From positions 1-42,932 of the forward strand of contig CAVWRA010000002.1 of NCBI GenBank assembly GCA_963757265.1: a DNA stretch of 42,932 bases, in the 5' to 3' direction. Position 1 is the first letter of the stretch. Each line of letters begins with the position of its first letter. Positions 25,490 through 33,106 of the stretch are shown here, in pieces. Under the pieces are notes generated by a model. The model saw only the letters and a program-made list of their open reading frames with translations, did no database searches and had not been told where the DNA came from. Origin of the DNA: CAIVVT01 sp963757265 (lineage in GTDB: Bacteria; Acidobacteriota; Terriglobia; Bryobacterales; Bryobacteraceae). Position numbers and translations under genes: made by a program.

Positions 25490-26404
25490 TTAGTTGCGCG
25501 CGGTGGTCACTTTGGGCGTGGCGAGGTAGCCCTTCACGCTGTTCTTGCTGACCTCGTTCACGACGATCTCATACGGCTGGCGGGCTTTGTCGAGGACATA
25601 GAACTGCACTGGTTCGTTGGTGGTCTTGTCCTTCTTCTCGATGATCTTGTCGCCCGCATTGACGGAGAGAGTGTATCGGTCGTGATGCGCGTTCACCCTG
25701 TTCAACTGCAGCCGGATGTCTCCGACTTTGGTCATCCCGGAGGATTTCGTCAGCGTGAACTCGTAGATGTTGCGGTCGCCGAGTTGCCGCAACGTGTCGA
25801 TCTCTTTGGAATTGGTGGCCACGAGGCCGCTCATGACGCCCATGTCGCCGCGCATGCGCTGCAGCTCAACAACGGACTGGTCGAGTGCGCTTTTGGTGGA
25901 GTCAACGTCGGTTCGCACCGCGCTGACATCGCTCTTGACGGCCGTGACGTCGCTGGAGACGCCGGACAGTTGCGTCGAGGTCTGGGACTCGGACTCCTTG
26001 ACCTGGTTCAGCTCGGCGTCCAGCGCGGCCTTGGTCTCGGCCTGCTTCTTCTCGAGCTTGCGGGCTACGCTATCGGCGTGTTGCCGCACCGCGGTCTGCG
26101 CCGCAGTGACTTTGTCGAGGCTCTCCTTCTGCGTATTGGAGAGCTGGTCGCGTACTGCGGCGAATTCTGTGCGCAGATCGCTGTCCAGGCTGCCGAAACT
26201 CGTGTGCAGCGCGGTCAGGTCTTTTTGGTTCGCCGCGATTTCGCGGCCCAGCTCATGCACCTGCGTGTTCTGGTATAGGCCGAAACAGGCCAGGGCGATG
26301 AACCCGGCGGCAAGCCCGGGCAGCCAGAGGGAGCCATGCGGCCGCGCCTCTTGAACCGGCCTGGGTTCATAATCGGGCGACCTAGGTTCGTTTTCGGGTG
26401 ACAT
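25490..26404 (-). CDS. Membrane-anchored coiled-coil protein, unknown function
   Basis: The 304-residue product has a cytoplasmic N-terminus rich in Pro/Glu, one membrane helix (WLPGLAAGFIALACFGLY at about residues 27-45), and a long coiled coil at about 50-195 with heptad-like runs (LTALHTSFGSLDSDL, VARKLEKKQAETKAALDAEL, VTAVKSDVSAVRTDVDST). A compact beta-rich C-terminal domain follows (IYEFTLTKSSG, VGDIRLQLNRVN, QFYVLDKARQPYEIVVNEVS). The coiled coil probably spans the periplasm as a spacer or oligomerises. This domain order recurs in Acidobacteria-like genomes without known role. Convergent with the signalling operon; not part of it. Confidence 0.75.
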   Translation of the reverse strand: MSPENEPRSPDYEPRPVQEARPHGSLWLPGLAAGFIALACFGLYQNTQVHELGREIAANQKDLTALHTSFGSLDSDLRTEFAAVRDQLSNTQKESLDKVTAAQTAVRQHADSVARKLEKKQAETKAALDAELNQVKESESQTSTQLSGVSSDVTAVKSDVSAVRTDVDSTKSALDQSVVELQRMRGDMGVMSGLVATNSKEIDTLRQLGDRNIYEFTLTKSSGMTKVGDIRLQLNRVNAHHDRYTLSVNAGDKIIEKKDKTTNEPVQFYVLDKARQPYEIVVNEVSKNSVKGYLATPKVTTARN

Positions 26405-26994
26405 GTGAAGTTCTTCTCCTGTCCTGATCTACATGCAAGTCGTGTTCCAATCGCAAACGTGGAGATGCGTCAATGACTTACAGGCAAGATGCGGCCCGGG
26501 GGCGGTAGTTTGTTCCGGGGCGGGGCGAGGGCTACGGTAATCTGTTCCGGCCGGGGCTGGGAGACGGCGGCGGCCAGGGGCGCGAGCCAGGCGCGGCTAC
26601 CTAAGCCCACTACTCCGGTTGATGCTCATCCCGTCAAGCACCAACCGGGTACCTCATCATCGGGCATGTGATCGGGCGGCGCGCCGGGAATCCTCCTGGT
26701 ATTCCTTCTGATCCAATCCCACTCCGGGTCGTCCTCCTCGTGAGCATCCCGAGGTTTCGCACAAAGATCAAACGTGCGCCAGGCATGAGTATCATCAACC
26801 TTATTTTCAAAGGCTTGCAGGACAGTATGAACTGACGCGAGGGCGCAGGCTTCTTGGGGCTGCACAATCCGCGCGCCAGGGGCCCCCTTGGGAAACACTC
26901 TCCCGGTCGAAAACGTGCTGCAGAAATCCCGCGCGGAGTACTGTCTCCTTCTCCTCGAGCTCGCCTCGGCCGGTCGTCCAGGGCGAACCGCCGC
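26405..26994 (+). other. Gap of about 590 bases with a G-rich imperfect repeat and a doubtful minus-strand frame
   Basis: Two imperfect copies of a 23-base G-rich unit (CGGTAGTTTGTTCCGGGGCG and CGGTAATCTGTTCCGGCCGG) start at 26503 and 26535. On the minus strand a frame ending at 26626 contains KVDDTHAWRTFDLCAKPRDA and EEDDPEWDWIRRN, which look somewhat protein-like, but no good start codon precedes them. I leave it as an unconfirmed frame. Confidence 0.3.
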
Positions 26995-27228
26995 ATGGAA
27001 CAACAGCTTGCACTCCCGCCGGACCCGTATCCTCGTGCCCGGTTGTCTCTGGACCTCCGCCCGGAAGATGGCACCGAGCTTGTCTATTTGTGTCTAAAGA
27101 GATCGCTAGAATTCGCCGATGTACAGGAAGTCATCAGTGTAATCGAAAACTGCTCGCCCCAGGAGCTGTTGCCGGAGGAAACCGCCGAGGATGATCAAGC
27201 CCCTATTTCATTAACACCCGAATCGTGA
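26995..27228 (+). CDS. Small hypothetical protein (77 residues)
   Basis: From the ATG at 26995 the frame reads 77 residues: a short N-terminus (MEQQLALPPDPYPRARLSLD), a segment with predicted strand and helix (ELVYLCLKRSLEFADVQEVI), and an acidic tail (LLPEETAEDDQAPISL). The composition is protein-like and differs from the C-rich intergenic DNA that follows. I see no ribosome site of good quality and do not recognise a family. It stands alone on the plus strand. Real but unknown, or a chance frame; slightly in favour of real. Confidence 0.35.
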   Translation: MEQQLALPPDPYPRARLSLDLRPEDGTELVYLCLKRSLEFADVQEVISVIENCSPQELLPEETAEDDQAPISLTPES

Positions 27229-27329
27229 GACTTCCAGCCCCATTCACCGCCCCGCTCCGGACCCCGAACCGGCCTCCCAATGCCCCGAATTCGACATTGC
27301 GACACGGCACCTCCTTGCCCGCCATAGCG

Positions 27330-27400
27330 CGACTTGGCCTCGGTACCTCGACTTGGCCGCGGTAGCTCGCAGAACGGAGGCGGCAGCGCGAAGGAGGGCG
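27330..27400 (+). repeat. Dispersed 19-bp-unit repeat, copy A
   Basis: Two tandem 19-bp units (27330-27348 and 27349-27367; consensus CGACTTGGCCGCGGTAGCT) are followed by GCAGAACGGAGGCGGCA. The same arrangement, with one unit, is found at 28228-28290 inside a gene. The surrounding 27,229-27,749 gap is C-rich and has no gene. Confidence 0.7.
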
Positions 27401-27470
27401 CCGCTCCCGGCCCACCTCCCCGGGAATCCCCCCGCCCCGTACCCCCCAAATCCGACAGCCGATACCGCAA

Positions 27471-27546
27471 AGCTGCTAGCTGACCGCTGCTAGCTGACCG
27501 CTGACCGCTGCGCGCTGACAGCTGACAGCTGATAGCTGATAGCTGG
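27471..27546 (+). repeat. AGCTGA-type degenerate tandem repeat
   Basis: About 76 bases consist of alternating 7-10 base units such as GCTAGCTGACC, GCTGACA and GCTGATA. Translation on the minus strand gives a QLSAIS-like periodic peptide, a pattern often produced by this kind of intergenic repeat. It is non-coding repeat DNA in the gap before the HTH/SEC-C gene. Confidence 0.7.
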
Positions 27547-27749
27547 AACCCCAACCCGCCAATTCGACACGACACTCGCGCCCGCCGCCCGCCTCGCCGG
27601 CTAACCCGCAACTCCGCGCCCGCCAGCCCCCCGGTCACAATCTTTTCAATGCCCCTACCCCATTGATTCAACTGGCATTAGTAGGCGAATGGGAAGCGAA
27701 AATCCATTGACACCGCCAGCTATCCTGATTCTTGGAGGCCGGTCTTCTC

Positions 27750-28541
27750 ATGACCACCGCAACGCTACACTCTGCCACACCACTGTCGGATTCGGCTTTG
27801 TTCCTCTCTTTTTCCGCGCGGCTCTCCGAACGCCAGCGCGCGGCCCTCTCCGAGCTCGCCGCCGGGCGCCCCATCCTCGCCGCCGCCGCCTCGGCCGGCG
27901 TCCACCGCTCCACCCTCCACGGCTGGCTCAGCCACTCCGCGGACTTCCAGGCCGCCTATGCCGCCCTCTGCCGCCACCAATCCGAAGCCGACTCCGACCT
28001 CGCCGCCATCGCCCGCGCCTCTCTCCAGGCCCTCATCACCGACCCCGCCACCTCCGCCGAGCTCCGCCTCCGCGCCATCCAGACGGCCCTCAAGCTCGTC
28101 CAGTCCCGTCCCATCAGCGCCCTGTTCCCAACCCTCGAACGCCCTCCTGACGCGCCCCTGCCGCCGCCCGCCGAATCCCGCCAACCCGCTGTCCAGCCTA
28201 CACTTCCGCCCGCTCCCTGGCCCGCCGTAGCTCGACCTGGCTGCGGTAGCTCGCAGAGCGCAGGCGGCACAGCGGAGCAGCGCACGCCCAGCCCTCTCCC
28301 GCTCACGCCGGTCCCGCACCCGCCCATCGCCGACGCCACCGCCCGTGCCGAGCTCCTCGCCACCCTCCCCGCCCCTGCGTTGCTCGAATCTCTGGAAGCG
28401 CAGGCGCCAAAGCCTGAAGCCACGCCCGTGGCGAAGGCGGCGGTGCCCCGCAACGCCTCCTGCCCCTGCGGCTCGAAGCTGAAGTTCAAGCGCTGCTGCG
28501 GCAAAAACGCCCCACCCGTCCTCCATGCCGCGGCCTCCTGA
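27750..28541 (+). CDS. Helix-turn-helix protein with C-terminal SEC-C zinc motif
   Basis: From the ATG at 27750 (GGAGG 11 nt upstream) the product has 263 residues. The N-terminal part is a helix-turn-helix of the kind seen in phage terminase small subunits and transposase-like proteins (RPILAAAASAGVHRSTLHGW, then LSHSADFQAAYAAL). A helical stretch follows to about residue 125, then a long Pro/Ala-rich linker. The last 25 residues hold a SEC-C motif (CPCGSKLKFKRCCG), which binds zinc. Part of the linker is encoded by an inserted dispersed repeat (28228-28290). The protein probably binds DNA; its target is unknown. Many paralogues would be expected in this type of genome. Confidence 0.7.
   Translation: MTTATLHSATPLSDSALFLSFSARLSERQRAALSELAAGRPILAAAASAGVHRSTLHGWLSHSADFQAAYAALCRHQSEADSDLAAIARASLQALITDPATSAELRLRAIQTALKLVQSRPISALFPTLERPPDAPLPPPAESRQPAVQPTLPPAPWPAVARPGCGSSQSAGGTAEQRTPSPLPLTPVPHPPIADATARAELLATLPAPALLESLEAQAPKPEATPVAKAAVPRNASCPCGSKLKFKRCCGKNAPPVLHAAAS
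28228..28290 (+). repeat. Dispersed repeat, copy B, inside the HTH/SEC-C gene
   Basis: The bases GTAGCTCGACCTGGCTGCGG followed by TAGCTCGCAGAGCGCAGGCG match copy A at 27330-27400 with few changes. The copy stays in frame and encodes part of the linker (ARPGCGSSQSAGGTAEQR) between the HTH region and the SEC-C motif. Confidence 0.65.
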
Positions 28542-28564
28542 GCCCGCCCCGGCGCGCGGGCGGA

Positions 28565-28702
28565 GTGAGCTCGGAGGAGCTGATGACAGCCACGGGCTGG
28601 CAGGCCCACTCCGTGCGCGGGTTCCTCTCCGGCACCGTCAGCAAGCAGATGGGCCTGAACGTCGTCTCCGCCAAATCCGAAAGCGGCGCGCGCAGCTACT
28701 CC
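28565..28702 (+). pseudogene. DUF3489 domain fragment
   Basis: The frame from the GTG at 28565 gives SSEELMTATGWQAHSVRGFL, then SGTVSKQMGLNVVSAKSES and GARSYSL. This is the core of DUF3489, a small winged-helix-like domain usually found at the C-terminus of accessory-element proteins beside recombinases. The usual basic N-terminal part is missing. The similarity ends at about 28702, exactly where the fragment of a ParB-like gene begins on the other strand, so the gene has been cut on the left and right. It is probably not functional, though a 65-codon frame remains open to 28762. Confidence 0.65.
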
Positions 28703-29043
28703 TTGTCCCAATCGACCCACGTCACGGATCGATTGACCAGCAGCCGGAACGCCTTCACCTGAGCCGGCGTCCACTCGTCGCAGAGGATCACCGGAATCGC
28801 CGTCATGTCCCCGCCAGACCACGATCCCAGCTTCCGCGCGGCCTTCAGCCGCAGGTGCCCCTCGACCACCTCGCCGTCGCTGCGCGCCAGCATGGGGATC
28901 GCAAAGCCGAACTCCTGAAGCGAGGCGACCATCCGGTCAACCGATGCGTCGTTCTTGCGCGGGTTGCGCGCGTAGAACACCAGACGGTCGATCGGCCAGA
29001 TCTGAATTTGTGGGATTGAAAGGGCCGTCCCCTGCGCGAGCAT
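28696..29043 (-). pseudogene. ParB-like nuclease domain protein, 3'-truncated
   Basis: Starting from the ATG at 29043 the frame encodes an N-terminal ParB/sulfiredoxin-fold domain: IDRLVFYARNPRKNDASVDR, EFGFAIPMLARSDGEVVEGH (the GEVVEGHLRL catalytic-type motif) and AQVKAFRLLVNRSVTWVDWD. In full-length relatives the reading continues, usually into a DNA methylase. Here it stops at once (TAG) at the junction with the DUF3489 fragment. The N-terminal 115 residues are intact and might still fold, but as a gene it is truncated. The two fragments meeting end to end point to a past deletion or rearrangement. Confidence 0.7.
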
Positions 29044-29490
29044 GCCTCACATTCCGTTAGGCCGAAGCGGAGGTGCCTTCCGGAGGGTGCGCTTTGGGCT
29101 GGCCTGTCGAACCGAGCCTCTAGCTACAATTTTATGCCAGAATGTCTTTTCTCTCGATGATCCCCTTCCGGTCTTCTTCACATGGACCCGCGCGATCGCG
29201 GCGGTGTCGCGACGCATAGCGCCTAGGTTGGCAGACGGCCGAGTTGCCACCCGCTCGTGAGATGTAGCGGCGAGTTTCTCGCTACGCATTTGCGAAGCAC
29301 TGGGGGGGGGAACTGCGGGTACCCCAGGGTCCAAATATAAGGAAATTCGGGCAAGGATGGGTGATTATCGATTCGCGTGCAGACTTTCGGCGCGCGACCC
29401 TATCCGGCGTATTTTCTAAAGGATGTGTCGGATTTAAAGGACTTAGGATTGGCTCCCCTCTCTCATCCCGTTTCTAACCCCTCTCCGAGG
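29044..29490 (+). other. Gap of about 450 bases left of the RIT element
   Basis: No gene is seen. It includes a run of nine G (29302-29310), an AT-richer stretch at 29330-29450 unlike its surroundings, and, at the very edge of the element, CTAACCC at 29474-29480 that can pair with GGGTTAG overlapping the left terminal repeat. Confidence 0.4.
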
Positions 29491-29528
29491 GTTAGAGGAG
29501 TAATGCCGAGTACCGGATAACCCCGAGT
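29491..29528 (+). repeat. Left terminal inverted repeat of the RIT element
   Basis: It begins GTTAGAGGAGTAATGCCGAG and continues TACCGGATAACCCCGAGT. It is the exact reverse complement of 32924-32961. Confidence 0.92.
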
Positions 29529-29640
29529 AGGCGAGATCGGCACGTTTTCGGATAACGCCAGTGCTTCTTCGACGCTTGCAGCACTCTGCATTATCCTGAG
29601 ACCCTTTCCTGTCGGCCAACCGGGCCGGCAGGAGAGGAAT

Positions 29641-29993
29641 TTGATCGAAACCTATTTCACCGCACCTCGCGTTCTGGATCGGATGCGTTCCGGTCCGATG
29701 GCGCCCTACCTCGACGAGTTGGCCGCCGAACTTCAGTCGCATAGCTACTCACGGAAGAGCGTCAGGCGGCAACTGCGCAATGCCGATGCATTCGGGCGAT
29801 GGCTAATCAAGACAGGCGTTCGGTTGGCCGAGATCACCCATTCGACCCTGGACAGCTACGTCGGCAAAATGCACCGCACACCCTGTGCCACTCGGCCTAG
29901 AGGTTGGCGTCCGCATAATGCCCGCGGTCTGCCTCGGCTGCTTGTTCTGTTGCGGGCACGCGGCATTATTGCCCCGCCGCGCCGCCGGCACCA
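29641..29993 (+). pseudogene. ritA: RIT recombinase A, N-terminal part (before frameshift)
   Basis: Starting at a TTG behind AGGAGAGG, this frame encodes the core-binding half of the first recombinase: APYLDELAAELQSHSYSRKS, ADAFGRWLIKTGVRLAEI and LPRLLVLLRARGIIAP. After about 29975 the match continues one base out of phase (PAPLAPDSADGVLAAFDRYL). The change lies in a run with CCCC and repeated CCG units, a spot prone to single-base indels or sequencing error. If no error, the enzyme is split and probably dead; a programmed shift is possible but no classical slippery site with a stimulatory structure is obvious. Confidence 0.75.
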
Positions 29994-30905
29994 TTGGCGC
30001 CGGACTCCGCCGACGGAGTCCTGGCGGCCTTCGACCGCTACCTGGAACATGATCGAGGGGTCGTCAAATCGGTCCGGATCAACTATCTGGGCCACGCCCG
30101 CTCGTTGTTGAAAGCCGTGTTCGGAGATGAGGCGCCGGATTGGAAAAGGATTGGTCCTCAACACGTAGCGGAATTCGTTCTGAAACGCGCTGCCGGGTTG
30201 GCGCTCACCTGCCGAAAGGAGCCGGGGCGATCTCTGGCCGCATTCCTTCGCTATCTCGTGGGTCAGGGGTTGGTGCAAGCTGGGCTGAACTATGCGATTC
30301 CCAGGATTCGCCAGTCGAAACATGCAGCGCTACCACGGTCTCTTTCCGTCGAGGATTTGAATCGAGTTCTCGCTACGAGCTGCGATAAGACGCTCCCAGG
30401 TCTCCGCGACAGGGCAATGTTGGTGTTGCTGGCGCGTCTCGGTCTTCGGGCCGGGGAAGTCCTCCGTTTGTCTCTTGACGACATCGATTGGCGGAACGGG
30501 AGCCTTCTTGTCCAAGCAGGCAAGACGCGGCGCGAACGCGTTTTGCCCCTCCTGCCGGAAGTCGGCGACGCACTTGTCGCGTATCTCAAAAAAGGACGAC
30601 CCTCCAGTTCTCATCGCACGATCTTCCTGAATCAATGCGCCCCACATAATCCGCTGACAGCCGCTAAGACGTTGACGGATCTGGCCAAGAGAGCCTTGCG
30701 ATCCGCAGGCATCGACGCTCACCGTCCCGGCGCTTACGTTTTTCGTCACACCGTCGCCACGCACATGGTGCGCGGTGGCGCCAGTTTCAAAGACGTGGCC
30801 GACGTGCTTGGGCATCGCACGCTCGCCGTCACGGGGATCTATGCCAAACTCGATTTGGTCGCGCTGGCGCAAGTGGCGCTGCCGTGGCCGGGAGGCGCTC
30901 AGTGA
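29994..30905 (+). CDS. ritA: RIT recombinase A, main part with catalytic domain (tyrosine recombinase)
   Basis: The 303-codon frame contains the end of the core-binding domain and the full catalytic domain of a tyrosine recombinase. The residues RLGLRAGEVLRLSLDDIDW (first Arg), FRHTVATHMVRGG (His-x-x-Arg region), DVLGHRTLAVTGIYAKL (His and nucleophilic Tyr) give the R-H-R-H-Y set. Family relatives are about 110 residues longer; the missing N-terminus is upstream in another frame, so the TTG at 29994 is probably not a natural start. Its stop overlaps the start of the second recombinase by 4 nt (GTGA). Confidence 0.82.
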   Translation: MAPDSADGVLAAFDRYLEHDRGVVKSVRINYLGHARSLLKAVFGDEAPDWKRIGPQHVAEFVLKRAAGLALTCRKEPGRSLAAFLRYLVGQGLVQAGLNYAIPRIRQSKHAALPRSLSVEDLNRVLATSCDKTLPGLRDRAMLVLLARLGLRAGEVLRLSLDDIDWRNGSLLVQAGKTRRERVLPLLPEVGDALVAYLKKGRPSSSHRTIFLNQCAPHNPLTAAKTLTDLAKRALRSAGIDAHRPGAYVFRHTVATHMVRGGASFKDVADVLGHRTLAVTGIYAKLDLVALAQVALPWPGGAQ

Positions 30906-31861
30906 CGAACCACTTGTTGCAAGCGCGCCTGGATTTTTACCTCGAACTTCGCCGGTCGCTGGGGTTCAAAACTTACTGGTCGGAGCGTGTGTTGCGGAGT
31001 TTTGTCTCCTACCTGGCAAGCCAGGACCAGGAGGGCCCGATCTGCGCCGAAACCGCCCTGGACTGGGCACGGCAGGCCTCGGCCCGATGCTACAGCACCG
31101 GTGCTGCGATCCGTCTTTGCATGCTCCGGGGCTTTCTTACTCACTTGAAAGCGTTCGAGCCGGAAACGGAGATCCCGCCGCCGGGACTGGTGGCCGAGCC
31201 ACGCCGGCCCAAGGTCCAGATCTACTCGCCAGAAGAAATTGCGCGCCTGATGCGGGCTGATGGTTGGTACTGGGAAGAGGGTTCCTTCCGGCAGAAGACC
31301 TACTCCACCATCGTGGGACTACTTGCTAGCACGGGATTGCGCGTCGGCGAAGCCCTGCGGCTGAAATTGGCCGAGGTCTATCTGGATGAAGATCCGCCGT
31401 ACCTCGAGATCCGAAACACTAAGTTCCACAAGACCCGCTTGGTGCCGCTCCATCCGACCACCGCTGCCAAGTTGCTGGAGTATCGCAATGAACGGAAAGG
31501 GCACGTTCACGGGCAAGTCGCCGAAACGCTCTTCATCAACGATCGAGGACGGCCGTTGCTCTACGGCAGAGTCCGAAACGCTGTTCTTCAAGCTCAGCGG
31601 CACGCCGGCATTGTCAAGGAGGAAGGTCCGGGGCGGCAGGGACCGGCTTTACATGCGCTGCGCCATTCATTCGCCGTTCAGCGTTTACTCGCCTGGTATC
31701 GCGCCGGAGCGGACGTGCGCACGCAGGTGCCGCACTTATCGGTTTACCTGGGGCACCTCGGGATGGTAGAAAGCTACCGCTATCTGTCGGCGACGCCGGA
31801 GTTGCTGGCGATCGCGGGTGAGATTTTCGGGCGCTATGCAGGTGCGGGAGGCCAAGAATGA
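30902..31861 (+). CDS. ritB: RIT recombinase B (tyrosine recombinase)
   Basis: The GTG at 30902 overlaps the previous stop. The 319-residue protein has the core-binding domain (LDFYLELRRSLGFKTYWSER) and the catalytic domain: STGLRVGEALRLKLAEV (Arg I), HKTRLVPLHPTTAAKLLEY, LHALRHSFAVQRLLAWYR (His-Arg), LSVYLGHLGMVESYRYLS (His, Tyr). All catalytic positions are present. It is the middle, shortest member of the trio and works on the same ends as its neighbours. The ATG of the third gene overlaps its stop. Confidence 0.88.
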   Translation: MTNHLLQARLDFYLELRRSLGFKTYWSERVLRSFVSYLASQDQEGPICAETALDWARQASARCYSTGAAIRLCMLRGFLTHLKAFEPETEIPPPGLVAEPRRPKVQIYSPEEIARLMRADGWYWEEGSFRQKTYSTIVGLLASTGLRVGEALRLKLAEVYLDEDPPYLEIRNTKFHKTRLVPLHPTTAAKLLEYRNERKGHVHGQVAETLFINDRGRPLLYGRVRNAVLQAQRHAGIVKEEGPGRQGPALHALRHSFAVQRLLAWYRAGADVRTQVPHLSVYLGHLGMVESYRYLSATPELLAIAGEIFGRYAGAGGQE

Positions 31862-32868
31862 GCGGCACAGTTGACTCGGCTACGTTGGTTGGTCCTTTGC
31901 TTCAATCCTTCTTCACCGAACACATGGTGTCGCATCGCCGCGCCAGCCAACAGACGATCGACAGCTATCGAGACACCTTCCGGCTGCTACTTCGCTTCAT
32001 CCGGCACGCCTCTGGCAAGGAGCCCGCCAGTCTGCGGGTTAGGGACCTCGATGCGCCTGCGATTCTGAGTTTTCTCAACCACATCGAGGAACAGCGCAAG
32101 AATCAGGCCCAGTCGCGTAACGTGCGGCTGGCAGCAATTCGTTCATTCTTCCGGCTGGTTGCGTTGCGAGATCCGGCCAGCGTCCACCTGGTGACCAGGG
32201 TGCTGGCGATTCCGGTGAAGCGCGCCAACAAACGGCTGGTCGGTTACCTGACTCGCGAGGAAGTCAACGCGATTCTGGACATCCCTGACCGCAAGACATT
32301 GAGCGGCCAACGCGACTACGCATTGTTGGTCACCTTCTACAACAGTGGCGCCCGCGTGTCCGAGATCACTTCCTTGAAACGGGACCAGATCCATTTCGGT
32401 GCCATTTCATTCCTGGAACTGCACGGAAAGGGGCGCAAGCAGCGAGAAGTTCCGCTGTGGCCAAACACGGCCCGCAGTTTGAAGGTCTGGCTCACAACGC
32501 AACCGGGCGCTCTCGACAGCCCAGCCTTTCCGAATTCCCACGGCACGCATTTGTCGCGGGACGGCGTCAACTATATCTTGCAGGACGCGGTGCAGAAGGC
32601 AGCGAGGGCTTGCCCGAGTTTGGCGACCAAGCGCGTCACGCCGCATGTTCTCCGCCACACCACGGCGATGCACCTTCTGCAGTCAGGGGTCAACATTACC
32701 GTAATCGCGCTTTGGCTTGGTCATGAGAGTCCGGAGACCACGCATATGTACCTTGAGGCGGACTTGAAAACGAAGGAACGAGCTCTCAGCAACATCGTCC
32801 CTGCAGGCAAGGGCTTGAAGCGGTTCCAGGCCGGCGACGCGTTGCTGACCTTCCTCGACACCCTCTGA
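31858..32868 (+). CDS. ritC: RIT recombinase C (tyrosine recombinase)
   Basis: The ATG at 31858 overlaps the stop of recombinase B. It encodes 336 residues of XerC/D-like type: core-binding domain with SQQTIDSYRDTFRLLLRF and SRNVRLAAIRSFFRLVAL, then TFYNSGARVSEITSLKRDQ (Arg I), LHGKGRKQREVPLWPNTA (Lys beta-hairpin), TPHVLRHTTAMHLLQSGVN (His-Arg) and WLGHESPETTHMYLEAD (His, Tyr). The set is complete. The gene ends 56 nt before the right inverted repeat. Confidence 0.9.
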   Translation: MSGTVDSATLVGPLLQSFFTEHMVSHRRASQQTIDSYRDTFRLLLRFIRHASGKEPASLRVRDLDAPAILSFLNHIEEQRKNQAQSRNVRLAAIRSFFRLVALRDPASVHLVTRVLAIPVKRANKRLVGYLTREEVNAILDIPDRKTLSGQRDYALLVTFYNSGARVSEITSLKRDQIHFGAISFLELHGKGRKQREVPLWPNTARSLKVWLTTQPGALDSPAFPNSHGTHLSRDGVNYILQDAVQKAARACPSLATKRVTPHVLRHTTAMHLLQSGVNITVIALWLGHESPETTHMYLEADLKTKERALSNIVPAGKGLKRFQAGDALLTFLDTL

Positions 32869-32923
32869 TAATGCCGAGACGACGCATCATCAAGCCCGCG
32901 CCCGCGTGCCGTTCGCCGAATTC

Positions 32924-32961
32924 ACTCGGGGTTATCCGGTACTCGGCATTACTCCTCTAAC
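32924..32961 (-). repeat. Right terminal inverted repeat of the RIT element
   Basis: Exact reverse complement of the left end at 29491-29528. It reads ACTCGGGGTTATCCGGTACT and then CGGCATTACTCCTCTAAC on the plus strand. Confidence 0.92.
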
Positions 32962-33016
32962 ATTCTCCGCGTCCGGAGCCCCTGAATTGGACACGGGTTG
33001 CACTCCGGTCACCTGA

Positions 33017-33041
33017 GAACGGGCATTCCCTCCGCCCGTTC
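33017..33041. promoter_or_regulatory. Perfect inverted repeat upstream of abiEi, possible operator
   Basis: GAACGGGC at 33017-33024 and GCCCGTTC at 33034-33041 form an 8-bp perfect inverted repeat with a 9-base spacer, 66 nt before the AbiEi start. AbiEi antitoxins are known to bind inverted repeats in their own promoter, so an operator is plausible. There is no T-run, which argues against a terminator. Confidence 0.35.
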
Positions 33042-33106
33042 ATGAGTGATCCTTGCGGCACTGTACTGCGGTGTAATTCTCGAAAAGTAGCGTATAGTGG
33101 TTTGTT

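Larger units (their letters stand above)
29491..32961 (+). mobile_element. RIT-type element (recombinases in trio) with perfect 38-bp inverted ends
   Basis: Three tyrosine recombinase genes in a row, overlapping by 4 nt, lie between 38-bp perfect inverted repeats at 29491-29528 and 32924-32961. This is the defining layout of RIT elements, in which three different site-specific recombinases act together to move the unit. No cargo gene is present: total length is about 3.5 kb, almost all recombinase. I could not see a target-site duplication. A further copy of the repeat core TAATGCCGAG lies inside the right end at 32872-32881. The first recombinase has a frameshift, so the copy may no longer move by itself. 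Confidence 0.88.

Noticed and set aside
26626..27003. Minus-strand frame with VDDTHAWRTF as a real gene
   Set aside because: The protein-like part has no usable start codon nearby and the upstream part is low complexity; kept only as a note in the gap entry.
27400..27560. CRISPR array at the AGCTGA repeats
   Set aside because: Units are 7-10 bases, degenerate and without spacers; no cas genes are present in the window.
29302..29310. Run of nine G as a phase-variation tract
   Set aside because: No gene or promoter next to it would change with its length; it may also be a sequencing artefact.
29470..32975. Target-site duplication at the RIT ends
   Set aside because: The bases just outside the two inverted repeats do not match in direct orientation.
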